Shown: one piece after another, positions 62,423 through 64,000 of the stretch
Layout: each line of letters begins with the position of its first letter
How positions within the stretch are numbered: the first letter of the stretch is position 1
Program-made: the position numbers and the translations under genes
Assembly: GCF_024519155.1 (NCBI RefSeq)
Contig: NZ_JANIFJ010000008.1
Coordinates: 62,001 to 126,000 of the forward strand
DNA from: Mangrovibrevibacter kandeliae
GTDB lineage: Bacteria; Pseudomonadota; Alphaproteobacteria; Rhizobiales; Rhizobiaceae
Direction: 5' to 3'
Length of the DNA stretch: 64,000 nt
Notes under the pieces: model-generated
Database searches by the model: none
What the model was told of the DNA's origin: nothing
Seen by the model: only the letters and a program-made list of their open reading frames with translations

Positions 62423-63586
62423 ATGCCCTGGAGCAATCAGACGGGTAACGGCGGTTGGAAGGGAGGCGGCTCGGGAGGCCCGTGGGGGCAGGGACCGCAG
62501 CCGCCCCGACCCGGTGGCTCGAACCAGTCACCCGATCTCGAGGACATCCTGCGCCGCGGCCAGGACCGTCTGCGCCGCGCCATGGGCGGCGGCGGCGGCG
62601 GGGGTGGCGGCGCTGCGCAGGGCGGTGGCCTCGCCCTGTTCGGCCTGATCCTCATCGGCGTGATCGTGCTCTGGCTGTTCAAGGCGGTCTACACCGTCCA
62701 GCCCGACGAGGTCGGCGTCGAGAGCCTGTTCGGCCAGCCCAAAGCCGAACTCTCCGAGCCGGGCCTCCACTTCATCTTGTGGCCGATCGAGACGGTCGAC
62801 ACGGTCCCGGTGGTCGAGAACCAGATCACGCTCGGCACCGGGCGCGACAGCTCGGGCCAGATGCTGTCCGGCGACCAGAACATCGTCGACGTCCAGTTCG
62901 CCGTTCTCTATCAGGTGGATAACCCGAGAAACTTCATCTTCAACGTGCGCGATCCGCAGTCGATGCTGCAGCAGGTCGCCGAGAGCGCCATGCGCGAGGT
63001 GGTGGGCCGCCGGCCGGTGCAGGACGTGTTCCGCGACAACCGCGCCGACATCGCCGAGAAGGTGCGCCAGATCGTCCAGGACACGCTGAACGGCTACGGC
63101 GCGGGCATCCGCATCAACACCATCTCGATCGAGGACGCGGCGCCGCCGCGCGAGGTCGCCGACGCCTTCGACGAGGTGCAGCGCGCCGAGCAGGACGAGG
63201 ACCGCTTCGTCGAGGAGGCCAACCGCTACCAGAACGAGCGCCTCGGCAAGGCGCGCGGCGAGGCGGCGCAGATCCGCGAGGAGGCGGCGGGGTACAAGGC
63301 GCAGGTCGTGCAGGAGGCGCAGGGCGAGGCCAAGCGCTTCAGCTCGATCCTCGCCGAATACGAGAAGGCGCCGGAGGTCACGCGCAAGCGTCTGTTCCTC
63401 GAGACGATGGAGGATGTCCTGAAGGGCAGCCAGAAGGTGATCCTGGAGAAGGACAGCGCGGGTCAGGGCGTGGTGCCGTACCTGCCGCTGCCACAGCTGC
63501 AATCTTCCGGTGCCTCGACGGCGTCTTCGCCAACGCGCGGCACGGGCGGCACGGGCGGCACGACCGCCGTGCAGGGAGGCAACTGA
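62423..63586 (+). CDS. hflK: FtsH protease modulator HflK
   Basis: A 387-residue SPFH/band 7 membrane protein that, with HflC, forms a large periplasmic assembly around FtsH. The cytoplasmic N-terminus is Gly-rich (a poly-Gly run at about 53-62), followed by one membrane helix (about 72-92) and the SPFH domain (VYTVQPDEVGVESLFGQPKA onward). The C-terminal coiled coil is rich in Glu/Arg/Ala, with QAQGEAKRFSSILAEYEKAP. A GAGAGGA lies before the ATG. Its stop and the hflC start share one base (TGATG). Confidence 0.95.
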   Translation: MPWSNQTGNGGWKGGGSGGPWGQGPQPPRPGGSNQSPDLEDILRRGQDRLRRAMGGGGGGGGGAAQGGGLALFGLILIGVIVLWLFKAVYTVQPDEVGVESLFGQPKAELSEPGLHFILWPIETVDTVPVVENQITLGTGRDSSGQMLSGDQNIVDVQFAVLYQVDNPRNFIFNVRDPQSMLQQVAESAMREVVGRRPVQDVFRDNRADIAEKVRQIVQDTLNGYGAGIRINTISIEDAAPPREVADAFDEVQRAEQDEDRFVEEANRYQNERLGKARGEAAQIREEAAGYKAQVVQEAQGEAKRFSSILAEYEKAPEVTRKRLFLETMEDVLKGSQKVILEKDSAGQGVVPYLPLPQLQSSGASTASSPTRGTGGTGGTTAVQGGN

Positions 63587-64000
63587 TGACCCATCGTCTC
63601 TACGGCCTTCTGATCGTCGTCGCCGCGGGCCTCTTCCTGCTGTGGAACGCGCTGTTCATCGTCAACGCCAAGGAGCAGGCGCTGGTCCTGCGCTTCGGCG
63701 AGATTCGCCGGGTGGTGCAGGAGCCCGGCCTGTACTTCAAGCTGCCGTTCTCGTTCGCCGGCGCGGACAACGTGCAGAAGCTGCCGAAGCAGCTGCTCCG
63801 GCTCGACCTCGACAACATCCGCGTGCAGGTGTCGGGCGGCAAGTTCTACGAGGTCGACGCCTTCCTGGTCTATCAGATCGACGACCCGGCCCGCTTCCGC
63901 CAGACCGTGTCCGGATCGATCCCAGAAGCGGAAGGTCGGCTGCGCACGCGTCTCAACGCCGCCCTGCGCGACACCTACGGCCTGCGCGGCTTCGAGGCGG
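63586..64000 (+). CDS. hflC: FtsH protease modulator HflC, 5' part
   Basis: The first 138 residues of HflC; the gene runs past the end of the window. It has an N-terminal membrane helix (LYGLLIVVAAGLFLLWNALF) and the start of the SPFH domain (VNAKEQALVLRFGEIRRVVQ, EPGLYFKLPF, then VDAFLVYQIDDPARFRQTVS). This matches HflC, which pairs with HflK to restrain FtsH. The start at 63586 overlaps the hflK stop by one base. Confidence 0.94.
   Translation, partial: MTHRLYGLLIVVAAGLFLLWNALFIVNAKEQALVLRFGEIRRVVQEPGLYFKLPFSFAGADNVQKLPKQLLRLDLDNIRVQVSGGKFYEVDAFLVYQIDDPARFRQTVSGSIPEAEGRLRTRLNAALRDTYGLRGFEA

Overview
The window is a GC-rich stretch of what is most likely an alphaproteobacterial, probably Hyphomicrobiales (Rhizobiales), chromosome. 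The pointers are the thyA-folA-hflK-hflC order, an alpha-type SspB, a circularly permuted two-piece tmRNA, a DUF4169 gene and a ClpS gene. There is no sign of phage, IS elements, CRISPR or rRNA/tRNA genes.

Layout. 1-8800: housekeeping and stress genes: the 3' end of ligA, azlCD, a cytochrome b561, an HxlR regulator divergent from an FMN reductase, a PhzF protein, msrB, a D-Ala-D-Ala carboxypeptidase, a DUF202 protein and a CLC channel/antiporter. 8841-20834 (minus strand): one 12-gene operon, actABCDEF-hyp-sco-ctaCDEF, whose genes nearly all overlap by 4 nt. It encodes a complete alternative complex III (quinol:cytochrome c oxidoreductase) and an A2-type caa3 heme-copper oxidase, so a whole quinol-to-oxygen branch is in one transcript. 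21210-25154: a paoABC-type exported molybdenum aldehyde oxidoreductase. 25317-34069: a DUF4396 membrane protein, a GAF-GGDEF-EAL c-di-GMP protein, a four-gene peptide/nickel-type ABC importer with fused ATPases, and a DUF4142 protein.

34414-39587: a five-gene branched-chain amino acid-type (HAAT) ABC importer with two palindromes upstream. 40064-47538: a two-armed catabolic cluster. The minus arm encodes an NMT1/THI5-like ABC importer, a cytosine deaminase-family amidohydrolase, a FAD oxidoreductase and a flavodoxin-fold reductase. The plus arm encodes a RidA-like protein and a creatininase-family amidohydrolase. I infer import and ring opening of an N-heterocycle (pyrimidine or creatinine-like), but the substrate is unknown. 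This is the best candidate here for an undescribed pathway.

47769-59266: a large-subunit catalase, clpS, a stand-alone Lrp-type ligand-binding domain, a GNAT enzyme, a GlcD-like FAD dehydrogenase, an SDR, an exported cyclase-family protein with altered metal ligands, and a large AsmA-like protein with no ATG or GTG start. 59283-64000: RHH protein, DUF4169, sspB, then ssrA (two-piece tmRNA, tag ANDNYAEARLAA) just upstream of sspB on the same strand, then thyA, folA, hflK and the 5' part of hflC. Placing the tag RNA next to the gene for the adaptor that recognises the tag is functionally neat.
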